DNA of 64,000 nt from Streptohalobacillus salinus (GCF_003201605.1 NZ_QJJR01000003.1:1-64000), one strand, 5' to 3'. Shown: positions 45,382 through 55,415, counted from the stretch's first letter. Notes: generated from the letters alone by a model not told the origin. A program made the numbers and translations.

Positions 45382-48300
45382 CTACTGAATTTTTTTTATT
45401 TCTTCAAAAATGCGTTGGTTATTTTTCTTATCTTTGTAATTGTAGTATTTCTTTGATTTTTCTTTGAATTGAAATTCATATTTGAAATTATCACAAACGG
45501 ATTTCTCGATGAGATCAACTAACTCATTACTTTTATAAGCAACTTCTCCAACTAAATCTTGTGTTAAATCCACAAAGGCTCCTCTATGGGATAAATATTC
45601 ATTTAAATCAAAATGATAAAAAATAGTAGGTTTTTCAAGATAATTAAAATCAAAACAAACACTAGAATAGTCAGTAATCATTAAAGAACTATCCATTATC
45701 AAGGATTTAATATCTTCTTCACCTGACTTAATAATTTTAATATGATCAGACGCAAAATCTTCAAACAATTCAATATAATTTCTTTGAATTTCTATATGGG
45801 GATAAAATTTCAATACAATATTTTCTTCCCTTAGAACTTTTTTTAACTTTTCATTAGTTAAAAGCGCTTTGTAATGTTTAAAAAAATCACTTCCAATGAA
45901 ATCTACCTCGTTATTTAATATCCATTCTCTCCATGTAGGCATAACAAAAATTTGTTTTTTGTCTAATTGATGCGAAGTATCAATTAAATCGTCAAATCTA
46001 GATAACCCTGTTACCATTATTTGTTCTTCATTGAAATTCATTTTATTTATTAGGATTCGTTTCTCATGTGTTGAAGATACTACAAATTTCTGAATGCGAT
46101 TGTTATAAGACTTGCTATTAAAACCTAGCTTTTTCATAGCAATAATTCCGTGCTGCAAATAAATAATATCTTTTGTGTTAAAGCGTATTTTGTTATGATA
46201 AAAGCTTGGAGATGTGTCTCTAATCCCATGGGCAACGACTAAAAATCTAGATAAATGATAATAGAAATAATGCATAAATGTATCATAGTAAATTAAATTC
46301 TTTTTATGCTCCAGTAATTTATCCATATTTTTATTATCTTTCTTTGTAACATAATAAACCAACTTATTGTTTGGTTTATTCATACAGTATTTAAAAAATG
46401 CATACCCATTGTCTTGAGCAACTTCTCCTAAATTCTCACTAATTACCCATATATTTTTTTTAAAACCACTTACACTTGCTATCATTGCAAGCAGCTTTGC
46501 AGCTATATTTTTCATTTTTCCAATTGTTTTTTCATAATCTTTTTTTGGTCTAGCTTCAATCAACAATTGAGCTTTTAATCTATCTACAAAGACAGCGAAA
46601 TAGTTATCGTTCTCTACTTTTAAAGCTGTAGATGAAAAAGTTGTATTCAAAGAAAAATCTAAATCTAAATCAATGGGAATATCAACACAAAGTGTAGTTT
46701 CACCTTTATCAATTAATAACACAGGTTTTAAAGCAAAATCATTTTGAGAGATATTACTTTTTAACTCCTCATAATCAAAATATATTTTAATTCCTGTACT
46801 AGTACCCCTAGTGTTGATATCAATGTACTGATCATTCCTGAAGTCATACAATGCTGCATGTATGTGATCTTTTGCTTTTGTGATATTAGAGATTTCAACA
46901 TCTATCTCTGCAGTGTTTTTTTCAAACTTAACACTGGAGATTTGAACCTCTGAAAAGAAGTTAAACATTAACTTTAACTGATTTGCATAATTATACGTTA
47001 ATTCAACTGACGACTGTGAATCTTTATCGAATGTCAACAAGGGGTATTTAATAACATTTTTCTTGTCGTTAATATCATCTTCATTAAACTCAAATAATTT
47101 ATTATATATACCACCATTAAATTCAAAGTATACTTTAAATAATAAATTCTTTTGTCCTAACTTTGATAACTCATTCAGTATTACTTTATCAAGTTTTAGT
47201 TTAATAGTATTATCATCTATTCTAGATATCAACGAACTTAGCTTATATTCTACTTGTTTTTTATCATCTTCACTTAGTACTGATATTCCTATAAAATTAC
47301 TTATCCCATCTCTAACTAATTGACTCATATTTAAAGATATTGATGAAGATGACTCATTTATTTTCACATTACTAACACTCATTAGTATCGCGTTGTCCTC
47401 TACTAACAATGATAAGTAACCATCAGCATTCGTATATAACCGTACTCTTTTAATAGCTTTCTCATTAAATGCAGTCTGAGGTAAAAACAAGTAATTATCT
47501 TCCACAAATATCTTTCTTAGCAGTTTACCACTAGGTCTTTCATATTGGACTAATATGTCGAATATTTCATTAGACTCTATGATTTCTATCGATTGATAGT
47601 TAACTTTAAAAAATAATTTATTATCTATTGTTTTTCCTTCACATAATTCTTGTTTTATATTTGTACTTCTTTCTATAGCTATTAAAGTGATTTTTACATA
47701 ATCATTTACTTCAAAATCCGGCTTGATTGTTAATTCAAAGTAGTTATTTTCATTGTGAAACTCATCAAATATAAAATTCTTCTGATTTATGGAGCTATTT
47801 AGCGAAATAATTATCTCATGACTCAAATTCGGCCACAGAGTTGCTAACGATTGATCCGCTTCCAAAAAATACTCTTTACTCTCTCCTGCATAGGTTAGTG
47901 CATTCGTATTTCCCTCATTCAGTATTACTATTTTCCAATTTTCAAAGAATAATTTTTCATAATTAATTTCAAACTGCACACCGTAAGTTTGTTGATTCAT
48001 ATTTAATAGTTTTAAATGAACTTTCTCATTTAATTTTTGATTATAAAAATATACATTATTTTTATAATCAATCTCATAAAACAGCTGCTTATCTTTAATA
48101 ATTAATTCCAAAATATTATCACTTATAAAAACATCTGACACCGAAATATCCACTTCTGAATTCTTTGATTCCATAATAACCAAAGATTTAGATGATGAGG
48201 ATTTAATAATTAAATCTTTATTTAAAACAGTAAATTGATATTCGAATTTTTTTTCAATATTAACAATTTTAACAACTTCTGAATTATCAACTTGAAATAC

Positions 48301-48546
48301 AAGTGCGAGATCATTCGGCTTTGATAAGTCAATTTTATATAAAATTGACTTATCAATATTGAATTTTATTTTTTGATTGGTAATAATCAAGTCCTTTGAG
48401 ATCTTTATTTTTTGTTGATTATTCACGATATATAATCCACTAACATAGTCAACGATGTTACCATCGAAATTGTAATCAAATGTGATAAGAAGTGTTTCTT
48501 CACGACTATCCTTCGTAATGTCTATTAAAGAAAACTTTATAGTCAT
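45382..48546 (-). CDS. Large TagF/TarL-like CDP-glycerol:polymer glycerophosphotransferase
   Basis: This 1054-residue protein carries the glycerophosphotransferase domain in its last 380 residues: WVISENLGEVAQDNGYAF, YLQHGIIAMKKLGF (His region) and LMITDYSSVCFDFNYLEKPTIFYHFDLNEYL. The preceding 670 residues are beta-rich, AT-rich in coding and unlike any domain I can name. TagF-type polymerases are usually 600-750 residues, so the extension is large. It probably polymerises or modifies poly(glycerol phosphate). I chose the ATG at 48546, preceded by AAGGGGGG. Confidence 0.78.
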   Translation of the reverse strand: MTIKFSLIDITKDSREETLLITFDYNFDGNIVDYVSGLYIVNNQQKIKISKDLIITNQKIKFNIDKSILYKIDLSKPNDLALVFQVDNSEVVKIVNIEKKFEYQFTVLNKDLIIKSSSSKSLVIMESKNSEVDISVSDVFISDNILELIIKDKQLFYEIDYKNNVYFYNQKLNEKVHLKLLNMNQQTYGVQFEINYEKLFFENWKIVILNEGNTNALTYAGESKEYFLEADQSLATLWPNLSHEIIISLNSSINQKNFIFDEFHNENNYFELTIKPDFEVNDYVKITLIAIERSTNIKQELCEGKTIDNKLFFKVNYQSIEIIESNEIFDILVQYERPSGKLLRKIFVEDNYLFLPQTAFNEKAIKRVRLYTNADGYLSLLVEDNAILMSVSNVKINESSSSISLNMSQLVRDGISNFIGISVLSEDDKKQVEYKLSSLISRIDDNTIKLKLDKVILNELSKLGQKNLLFKVYFEFNGGIYNKLFEFNEDDINDKKNVIKYPLLTFDKDSQSSVELTYNYANQLKLMFNFFSEVQISSVKFEKNTAEIDVEISNITKAKDHIHAALYDFRNDQYIDINTRGTSTGIKIYFDYEELKSNISQNDFALKPVLLIDKGETTLCVDIPIDLDLDFSLNTTFSSTALKVENDNYFAVFVDRLKAQLLIEARPKKDYEKTIGKMKNIAAKLLAMIASVSGFKKNIWVISENLGEVAQDNGYAFFKYCMNKPNNKLVYYVTKKDNKNMDKLLEHKKNLIYYDTFMHYFYYHLSRFLVVAHGIRDTSPSFYHNKIRFNTKDIIYLQHGIIAMKKLGFNSKSYNNRIQKFVVSSTHEKRILINKMNFNEEQIMVTGLSRFDDLIDTSHQLDKKQIFVMPTWREWILNNEVDFIGSDFFKHYKALLTNEKLKKVLREENIVLKFYPHIEIQRNYIELFEDFASDHIKIIKSGEEDIKSLIMDSSLMITDYSSVCFDFNYLEKPTIFYHFDLNEYLSHRGAFVDLTQDLVGEVAYKSNELVDLIEKSVCDNFKYEFQFKEKSKKYYNYKDKKNNQRIFEEIKKIQ

Positions 48547-48600
48547 AGATCTAACCCCCCTTGATATTATAACATTAATCAATATTTATTCGTTAGCAAA

Positions 48601-48642
48601 ACAAAAATTACCGTTACATCAAAAGCAACATAACGGTAATAT
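48601..48642 (-). terminator. Rho-independent terminator after the GW-repeat glucosaminidase
   Basis: ATTACCGTTA (48607-48616) and TAACGGTAAT (48631-48640) form a ten-pair stem; on the minus strand TTTTTG follows. Confidence 0.75.
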
Positions 48643-48654
48643 GTGTTCTTCTTA

Positions 48655-51291
48655 TTAATTATATTTTGGAATTTCAAAAACTTTTTTACTTTGCGTAAGT
48701 TGATTGTGAATATTTTTAATTAAAGTTGTTTGTTTGGCGGCCCATCCAATATCAGTAGCATACTGATGCACACCTGGATTATCTGGGTTCCAGCGCATTT
48801 TATATAGTGTTGTTTGTCCGACTGAAAAATAGTTATTGCTTACAAATGCTGCACCTTCTATAATCGCTGTTTCAACTGTGAACCAACCATTTCTATAAGC
48901 ATACTTGGCTCCTTCATTAATTGGATCTCTATCTACAGCGCCTATTCCATAAACGTTATATACCGTCTTAATTGAAGATAAAGCAGATCTATTGCTATTA
49001 GTTACAAGAACTAAATTACCATTTGAATTTTTCCCCACTTCAATTCCTGTAGCCAATCTAGACCATCCTCTGCCAGTCTCCAGTAATGAATGACTAACAA
49101 GGTATGCTTCATTCACAGAATGTTTTTTTCCAGCTTGTATAAAACTACTACCTTTGCCAGATAAAACACCTTGACCACTCAGTATGGAATTTAACTCGCT
49201 GCTAACAACATCAGCGGACTCATTTAATAATAAGAATTGGTACTTATCTTGTTCACTAGGAATTAGGTAGGATTCAATATCTTTTCGAGTTGGCAATCGC
49301 CAAGTACCTAACGCGATTTCATACCAGTTTTTGCTATTATTAATTGACTCACCTTGAACAGTTTTCAGCACCTTAATTTTTGAACCTTTGTTTAAGCGAC
49401 TATATATATGAGAATTCGAATCAGTATCACTTCTTACGTTAGCATTTGTGTTCAAAGTACCAAGTTCTGAAAGCGTAACAAGTAGACTATGAACATACAA
49501 TTCTCTGTTTTCGAAGCGTATTTTATACCATAAATTACTGTTTAGGTACGCACTTCCTTGCACTTCTCCCAAAATAGTGACATTCACATCACTGACACGT
49601 TTATATATGTTATCACTTGAGCTGGTATTGGGCGAAGTCCTTAATGCAACATTAACAGCATCTACAAAACCACTTGACCCATCCGTACCCACCAAGCTTG
49701 AGTGGATATAAGCTGGCATTTGACGATATTTGTCTGTTTGTGGAGTTCGTTGTAACTGAATGTTTATCATATCGTTAAGTGTGTAATTATAGTTTATGTC
49801 ATTTTCAACAGTGGCATTCAAGGAGCTTTCATGTAAGAAGACTTGTTTATTATTAAGTATTCCTCTATACCAAGTATTATTTCCTACTTTTTCAGTTTTG
49901 TTCACAACAAACTCTTCATACAAATAATCATCTGTTGATTGAAAAACAATATCTTCCGAACCACCCCAAGCTTTACTAAAAGCTTTACCTCGTCCATTCA
50001 AATATAACTTACTTGTAGGCATTGAAGTACCAAAGTGTGGTAAAGCTCTAATATCTTCATTTTTTACCCAACCTAAAATCCCCTCACTTGCACTTGGACG
50101 TAAACTAATCAAGAAAAAGCGTTTGTTTCCAATGTATTTTTCCTTTTTAATATAATATACTTGATTTATTTGACTCTCATCTAACTTTTGTTTTTCCGCC
50201 ATAGTCTCGGAGTCATAAACAATAGTTCCTGAACTATAAATCTGTCCCAACCTGCTAATAGAGTTTTCAGTTGCTTTCGAAACAAAATTCTCATGTAAAA
50301 AAATTTGTTTACCGTCTAACATACCTCGATACCAGATATTATTTCCGACTTTTTCAGTTTTATTTATTTTAAATTCATACCCAATGTATTTTTCTAAGTT
50401 GTTAAATACTAAATCATTTTTACCGCCCCAAGCCTTATCATAAGCTAAACCAACCCCATTAATATACATTTTATTAGAGGGCATAGATGTTCCATGATGT
50501 GGGTGAGTAAATATGTCAATATTTTTAATCCAACCAATAACGCCTTGCTCATCACTTGGCCTTACGCTTATTAAATAATACAGCTCATCATTATATCTTT
50601 TAGCTCTCTTTATATAATACACTTGATTAATATCCTCAGTGTTCAATGTCTTCAGTTCAGACATTGTTTCTTTATCATATACCACTTTTCCTGGTTCTCT
50701 AATATGACCTAATTGGCTTGTACTGTACTCAGTGACGGTCGTGACGAAGTTTTCATGAACAAAAATCTGTCTACCGTCTAATATGCCGCGATACCAGGTG
50801 TTATTCCCCACTTTTTCTGTTTTATTAACTTTCAGTTCATAGCCTTTGTAACGTGATAAATCGGAATATACCTCATCTAATTCACCACCCCAAGCCTTAC
50901 TATATGCCAATCCAACTCCATTCATATAGACATTATCTCTTGGCATAGTTGTACCCTGATGTTCATGCGAAAACACATCTTGAGCTTTCACCCACCCTAA
51001 AACACCTGTTTCAGAACTTGGACGAAGACTAATCAAATAATACAATGAATTATTATAATCTTTTTCTTTTTTTATATAATAAACTTTATTGATATCTGAA
51101 TTAGAAAGTTTTTTTATACTTTCCATCGAATTCTTATCGTACAATGTCGTTCCCTCATTACGAATATGTCCTAACCGACTCACAGAGGTCCCATCGATTT
51201 CTGCAAAAGAAGTCAACGATACATTGAAAACACTAATGAATATTGCAAAAACCACGAAAAACATAACAATTCGAGCATTTTTTTTACACAT
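48655..51291 (-). CDS. Secreted GW/SH3-repeat N-acetylglucosaminidase (autolysin)
   Basis: The 878-residue protein has a signal peptide (residues 1-30, IVMFFVVFAIFISVFNVSLTS). Three repeats of about 155 residues span roughly 35-500; each has two GW-like modules marked by SLRPS...GVLGWVK and VNKTEKVGNNTWYRGILDG, which bind teichoic acid. Two further SH3-like modules (WYKIRFENRELYVHS and NWYEIALGTW) cover about 520-660. The C-terminal GH73 glucosaminidase domain has the catalytic Glu in LVSHSLLETGRGWSRLA. It likely cleaves peptidoglycan glycan strands at division. It sits between two glycerophosphotransferase genes, an apt place for a teichoic-acid-binding hydrolase. Confidence 0.88.
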   Translation of the reverse strand: MCKKNARIVMFFVVFAIFISVFNVSLTSFAEIDGTSVSRLGHIRNEGTTLYDKNSMESIKKLSNSDINKVYYIKKEKDYNNSLYYLISLRPSSETGVLGWVKAQDVFSHEHQGTTMPRDNVYMNGVGLAYSKAWGGELDEVYSDLSRYKGYELKVNKTEKVGNNTWYRGILDGRQIFVHENFVTTVTEYSTSQLGHIREPGKVVYDKETMSELKTLNTEDINQVYYIKRAKRYNDELYYLISVRPSDEQGVIGWIKNIDIFTHPHHGTSMPSNKMYINGVGLAYDKAWGGKNDLVFNNLEKYIGYEFKINKTEKVGNNIWYRGMLDGKQIFLHENFVSKATENSISRLGQIYSSGTIVYDSETMAEKQKLDESQINQVYYIKKEKYIGNKRFFLISLRPSASEGILGWVKNEDIRALPHFGTSMPTSKLYLNGRGKAFSKAWGGSEDIVFQSTDDYLYEEFVVNKTEKVGNNTWYRGILNNKQVFLHESSLNATVENDINYNYTLNDMINIQLQRTPQTDKYRQMPAYIHSSLVGTDGSSGFVDAVNVALRTSPNTSSSDNIYKRVSDVNVTILGEVQGSAYLNSNLWYKIRFENRELYVHSLLVTLSELGTLNTNANVRSDTDSNSHIYSRLNKGSKIKVLKTVQGESINNSKNWYEIALGTWRLPTRKDIESYLIPSEQDKYQFLLLNESADVVSSELNSILSGQGVLSGKGSSFIQAGKKHSVNEAYLVSHSLLETGRGWSRLATGIEVGKNSNGNLVLVTNSNRSALSSIKTVYNVYGIGAVDRDPINEGAKYAYRNGWFTVETAIIEGAAFVSNNYFSVGQTTLYKMRWNPDNPGVHQYATDIGWAAKQTTLIKNIHNQLTQSKKVFEIPKYN

Positions 51292-51325
51292 ACAATTCTC
51301 CTTTCGATTTGTTTATACGAAGACA

Positions 51326-52507
51326 TCAATTGGTGTCTAACATTATATTAACAACATTCATAGTTGAAGCACCATCATCAAATGTGCCTATTTCTTCTAA
51401 AAAGTTCAAGTGCTTGTGACTCACTTGGAAATTCATTTTCTCTAACTTTCTAAGTTCTACTACTAACTGTTCTGTTGATTTCACTACTGAACCTGGTGCC
51501 TTTTCAGGAAAATCCAAGTAGAAGCCTCTAAGTTTATCTCTGTATTCCTCTAAGTCATATGCAAAAAAAAGAATCGGGCGTTTTAATAATGCATAATCAA
51601 AAAAAACAGAGGAGTAATCCGTAATTAACACATCAGATATCAGGTAGAGGTCACTTATATCATCGTAATGTGAACAATCACGGATATAGCTGTATTGACT
51701 AAAATCTGTAGAGTCACTAATCAAATAGTGGAGTCTCATAATTATAATGTAATCTTCACCAAACTCTTTTTCTAAATGTTTTAAATCTAGCTCTAATTGG
51801 AATTTGTATGACCCTTTTTTGTGAAAAGCATTATCCCTCCATGTTGGTGCATATAAAATAACCTTTTTAGATCGATCAATACTAAGTGAATTTTTTATGC
51901 TGTTAATTTTTTCTAAGGTATTATCTTTAATCAATTTGTCGTTTCTCGGGTAACCTACTTCAATCATTTCACCATCAAAATCAAAAGCTCTTTTAAATAT
52001 TTCTGATGAAAACTTATTAGCAGAGATAAGGTACGTCCACTTCTTTGAGGCTAAGGAAAAATTTTTGTGATAGCTCTCAGTTGTAGTACCTGGCATATGG
52101 ACCTCTTTTATATCTAAACCAAGTTTTTTCAAAGGAGTACCGTGCCAAGTTTGGAGATATACGGTACCCTTTCCTCTCTTTACCCAAAGTGGGATTCTCG
52201 TATTAAATACCCAATACTTCGATCTTAACATTATCAATAACCACTTCGGACTGAATTTATAAACAGTCCGAAGGTTGCAATCAGCAAAGTTATTCTTATA
52301 TCTTGGATCAACTACCCAATACGTCTTCAAGGCAGGATGATTTTCCTTTATATATTCGTATATAGCTCTAGGACTATCACTATATTGCTTACCTAAAAAA
52401 CTCTCAAACACTATCAATTTGCTATTTTTCGGGATGTTAACGAATATACGATATATATTTTTCAACATTATAAAATAGATTTTTTTAGCCATACTTGAAA
52501 TATTCAA
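51326..52507 (-). CDS. CDP-glycerol glycerophosphotransferase (TagF-like)
   Basis: The roughly 393-residue cytoplasmic enzyme belongs to the Glyphos_transf family: YLQTWHGTPLKKLGLD near residue 115 and VLITDYSSVFFDYALLKRPILFFAYDLEEY near residue 290. It transfers glycerol phosphate from CDP-glycerol to the linkage unit or growing chain. The start is uncertain: a TTG at 52507 lies ten bases after AAGGA; an in-frame TTG at 52525 and ATG at 52492 are alternatives. It is divergent from tagD. Confidence 0.82.
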   Translation of the reverse strand: MNISSMAKKIYFIMLKNIYRIFVNIPKNSKLIVFESFLGKQYSDSPRAIYEYIKENHPALKTYWVVDPRYKNNFADCNLRTVYKFSPKWLLIMLRSKYWVFNTRIPLWVKRGKGTVYLQTWHGTPLKKLGLDIKEVHMPGTTTESYHKNFSLASKKWTYLISANKFSSEIFKRAFDFDGEMIEVGYPRNDKLIKDNTLEKINSIKNSLSIDRSKKVILYAPTWRDNAFHKKGSYKFQLELDLKHLEKEFGEDYIIIMRLHYLISDSTDFSQYSYIRDCSHYDDISDLYLISDVLITDYSSVFFDYALLKRPILFFAYDLEEYRDKLRGFYLDFPEKAPGSVVKSTEQLVVELRKLEKMNFQVSHKHLNFLEEIGTFDDGASTMNVVNIMLDTN

Positions 52508-52640
52508 ACTATGCACATCCTTCAATAAGTTCTATTCATCATTATACTTCAATGCCGCTACTTTTTCATCAATAATTCCTATTTCAATTAAAATTGATCC
52601 GATTTCCATTTCCTCTAATCAAGGTTAACGAAAAAGACTA

Positions 52641-52669
52641 TTATGATTTTTAATTTGATATGATATAAT
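52641..52669 (+). promoter_or_regulatory. Promoter of tagD-tagB
   Basis: TGA-TATAAT (52661-52669) is an extended -10 element about 28 bases before the tagD start; a weak -35, TTATGA, lies 17 bases upstream of it. Confidence 0.55.
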
Positions 52670-52696
52670 ATTACAAACTAAACTATGGAGGCAATT

Positions 52697-53095
52697 ATGA
52701 AAAAGGTTATAACATACGGTACTTTTGATTTGTTACACAACGGCCATATAAATATCCTCAAACGCGCTAAAGAATTGGGAGATCATCTTACGGTGGCCAT
52801 TTCATCTGATGAATTTAATGCGCTAAAAGGAAAGAAAGCATACTATAATTACGATACTCGAAAATTAATACTAGAAGCTGTACGGTATGTCGATGCAGTA
52901 ATCCCAGAACACAATTGGGAACAAAAAATTAGTGACATTAAAAATCATCATATTGATGTTTTTGTTATGGGTGATGATTGGACAGGTGAATTTGACTTTT
53001 TAAAAGATCATTGTGATGTTGTTTATTTACCAAGAACCGAAGGTATATCTACAACACAAATTAAAAAGGAATTACAAGGAAATAAAAATGACTAG
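52697..53095 (+). CDS. tagD: Glycerol-3-phosphate cytidylyltransferase
   Basis: The 132-residue enzyme makes CDP-glycerol, donor for poly(glycerol phosphate) teichoic acid. It has the HxGH motif in TYGTFDLLHNGHINILKRA and the C-terminal RTEGISTTQIK motif. I chose the ATG at 52697, eight bases after GGAGG. The length matches the family (about 130). tagB overlaps its end by eight bases. Confidence 0.94.
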   Translation: MKKVITYGTFDLLHNGHINILKRAKELGDHLTVAISSDEFNALKGKKAYYNYDTRKLILEAVRYVDAVIPEHNWEQKISDIKNHHIDVFVMGDDWTGEFDFLKDHCDVVYLPRTEGISTTQIKKELQGNKND

Positions 53096-54239
53096 GGAGT
53101 TACTAATCTCTAGTTATTTATTATTTATTCGCTTTTGGTTTGTGATTTTCAGTATTAAACCATTAAAGAACAAAACCGTTCTAATTGCTTCTTTTGGTGA
53201 TAATATCGATCATGTCAGAAAGAGTTGCTTAACTCATACTGAACACGACCTTATCATTTTAACAACTAACAGTAGCAGAATCTCTTTTGAAGAGAGCCCG
53301 CGCGAAAAAGTTTTGCGCTTTGAAACCATTCATATCGTAGAATTCATTAAATCAATTTATCATGTCGCTACTTCAAAAGTTATCTTTGTTGATAACTATT
53401 TCGGCTTTTTAGCAGCAGCTACGTTTAAACCAGAAGTTAAAGTCGTTCAATTATGGCATGCAGCCGGAGCTATTAAACGCTTCGGGTTAGAAGACCCCAC
53501 TATAAAAAAACGATCCAGACGGGCTAATAAGCGTTTTAAACAAGTGTATCAACGTTTCACTCATGTTGTCGTTGGTTCAGAAAAAATGACAACGATATTT
53601 AAACAAGCATTTGACCTAAAGGAAAAACAAATATTGCGCACCGGCATTCCTAGAACGGATTTCTTCTTCAATGATAAGGATATGAGGGCATCAAAAAAAA
53701 GCGTAATCAATAAATACTCCTCAATCAAAAATAAGAAAGTTATTTTATACGCTCCTACTTTCAGAGATAGTGAAATTGCCGATTTTCAGCTGCAAATAGA
53801 TGTTTCAGCTTTAAAGAAAGCTTTCGGAAGCTCTCATAAATTATTGTTGCGTCTACACCCCGTGGTGAGATCCAAGAAAAACTACAATAACGATGATTTT
53901 ATTATTGATGTCTCAGATTATCCAAATATTAATGAGTTACTTCTTGTCACCGACTATTTAATTTCAGATTATTCATCGATTCCTTTTGAATTTTCGCTAT
54001 TAAATCGACCAATGTTATTTTTCAGCTATGATCTAGATAGTTACTTGAGAGAAAGAGGAGTATGGGAAGATTATCATACACTTGTTCCAGGACCTGTTTT
54101 CAGTTCGACTGAAAAGATTATCTCAATAATAGAAGCAAATAAATTTAATCATGAAAAACTAGCATACTTCAAAGAAGATTGGAATACTTACTCTAAAGGA
54201 ACATCCTCTAGTGATCTAGTTAATTATATATACAATTAA
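53088..54239 (+). CDS. tagB: TagB-like CDP-glycerol glycerophosphotransferase (primase)
   Basis: The 383-residue enzyme adds the first glycerol phosphate to the ManNAc-GlcNAc lipid linkage unit. Motifs are KVVQLWHAAGAIKRFGLED and YLISDYSSIPFEFSLLNRPMLFFSYDLDSYL. An N-terminal amphipathic/hydrophobic stretch (residues 5-25) would associate with the membrane. I chose the ATG at 53088, with AAGGA before it. TagB and TarF are close paralogues, so the exact step is inferred from coupling to tagD. Confidence 0.82.
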   Translation: MTRELLISSYLLFIRFWFVIFSIKPLKNKTVLIASFGDNIDHVRKSCLTHTEHDLIILTTNSSRISFEESPREKVLRFETIHIVEFIKSIYHVATSKVIFVDNYFGFLAAATFKPEVKVVQLWHAAGAIKRFGLEDPTIKKRSRRANKRFKQVYQRFTHVVVGSEKMTTIFKQAFDLKEKQILRTGIPRTDFFFNDKDMRASKKSVINKYSSIKNKKVILYAPTFRDSEIADFQLQIDVSALKKAFGSSHKLLLRLHPVVRSKKNYNNDDFIIDVSDYPNINELLLVTDYLISDYSSIPFEFSLLNRPMLFFSYDLDSYLRERGVWEDYHTLVPGPVFSSTEKIISIIEANKFNHEKLAYFKEDWNTYSKGTSSSDLVNYIYN

Positions 54240-54282
54240 AAGCATTGCTTACCTCGAAGAAGAGGGAAACAATGCTTTTTTT
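54237..54282. terminator. Terminator between tagB and tagO
   Basis: AAAAGCATTG and CAATGCTTTT form a ten-pair stem with an inner CCTC/GAGG hairpin, followed by a T-run; it reads in both directions between convergent genes. Confidence 0.8.
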
Positions 54283-54295
54283 AAAATAAAAAAGT

Positions 54296-55336
54296 CTACT
54301 TCTTTCTATAAATAAAATTTAAAATCGGACGATAATTACTACTTACTAGTCCCGTTAATTCAACGACGAGTTCAATTAACAGTATCATTAGAAAGAAAGT
54401 AATAGTGGATCCCCACATTGTTGATTGATTAAAGATAATCGCAGCCACTGAAAACAATGCACTCATCGAATAAATGAGAATAACCGTTTGGCGATGACCA
54501 AATCCTAAATTCAATAGACAATGGTGTAAATGCATCTTATCAGGTGCATATAACGGTTTCTTGTGGACCACTCGTCTGACAATCGCAAAAAACGTATCAA
54601 GGATTGGAACACCTAGGATCGCAATTGGAACAATCAATGAAAATAAGGTTGCGTTTTTAAACCCTAAAACTGAAAGAACACCAATCATGTATCCCAAGAA
54701 CAAAGCGCCTGTGTCACCCATAAAAATCTTGGCCGGATAGAAGTTAAATACCAAGAACCCCAATGTACTGCCAATTAATAAAAAGCTAACTAATGCTACA
54801 AAGATATCACCTAACGCTAAAGCCAACCCTGCGATTGTAATTAATGCAATCGTAGATACACCAGCAGCTAAACCATCCAATCCATCTATTAAATTAATAG
54901 CGTTTGTAATACCCACAATCCAAATTACCGTAATTGGAATACTAAGCTGACCAAAATCTAACATATAACCAAACGGCAAATTAATGTACGTCATTTCAAC
55001 TCCACCCAATACTACAATCAAGGCAGCAATTGTTTGCACAATAAACTTATATCGAGCTGATAATTGATATTTATCATCAATGATCCCTATCCCTGTGACA
55101 AGTATCGCCCCGATAATAATTGGCCACTCAAAACGACTATCCGGATTAAAAATGATCACACCTACAATAAAACTAATAAAAATTGCTAAGCCCCCTAATC
55201 TTGGCATCAGCTCCGCATGGATTTTTCGTTTATTCGGTAAATCTGTTGCTCCAATTTTATATGCTAATCGTTTAACAAGAGGGGTTAAAAATACAGTTAG
55301 ACTAAATGTAATAATTACTGCAATTATAAAATTCAT
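54296..55336 (-). CDS. tagO: Undecaprenyl-phosphate N-acetylglucosaminyl-1-phosphate transferase
   Basis: The 346-residue membrane enzyme of the WecA/TagO/MraY family commits UDP-GlcNAc to wall teichoic acid. It has about ten membrane helices, the metal-binding DD in GIIDDKYQL, NAINLIDGLDGLAAG, the MGDTGALFLG motif and HLHHCLLNLGFGHRQ near residue 270. It has its own promoter with a WalR-like box. It ends convergently with tagB. Confidence 0.92.
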   Translation of the reverse strand: MNFIIAVIITFSLTVFLTPLVKRLAYKIGATDLPNKRKIHAELMPRLGGLAIFISFIVGVIIFNPDSRFEWPIIIGAILVTGIGIIDDKYQLSARYKFIVQTIAALIVVLGGVEMTYINLPFGYMLDFGQLSIPITVIWIVGITNAINLIDGLDGLAAGVSTIALITIAGLALALGDIFVALVSFLLIGSTLGFLVFNFYPAKIFMGDTGALFLGYMIGVLSVLGFKNATLFSLIVPIAILGVPILDTFFAIVRRVVHKKPLYAPDKMHLHHCLLNLGFGHRQTVILIYSMSALFSVAAIIFNQSTMWGSTITFFLMILLIELVVELTGLVSSNYRPILNFIYRKK

Positions 55337-55373
55337 GTTCCCCTTCCTTTCTCAATTCTCTCTATTGGTTCAC

Positions 55374-55403
55374 ATTATACTTTGTCGTATAAATGCAATG
55401 TAA
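55374..55403 (-). promoter_or_regulatory. tagO promoter
   Basis: On the minus strand TTACAT (55398-55403) and TATAAT (55374-55379) are 18 bases apart, about 38 bases before the tagO ATG. Confidence 0.6.
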
Positions 55404-55415
55404 TGTTACTGTAAA
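55399..55415 (+). promoter_or_regulatory. WalR box candidate overlapping the tagO promoter
   Basis: TGTAAT-GTTAC-TGTAAA matches the WalR consensus TGTWAH-N5-TGTWAH exactly. It covers the tagO -35 element and is oriented opposite to tagO. Confidence 0.5.
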
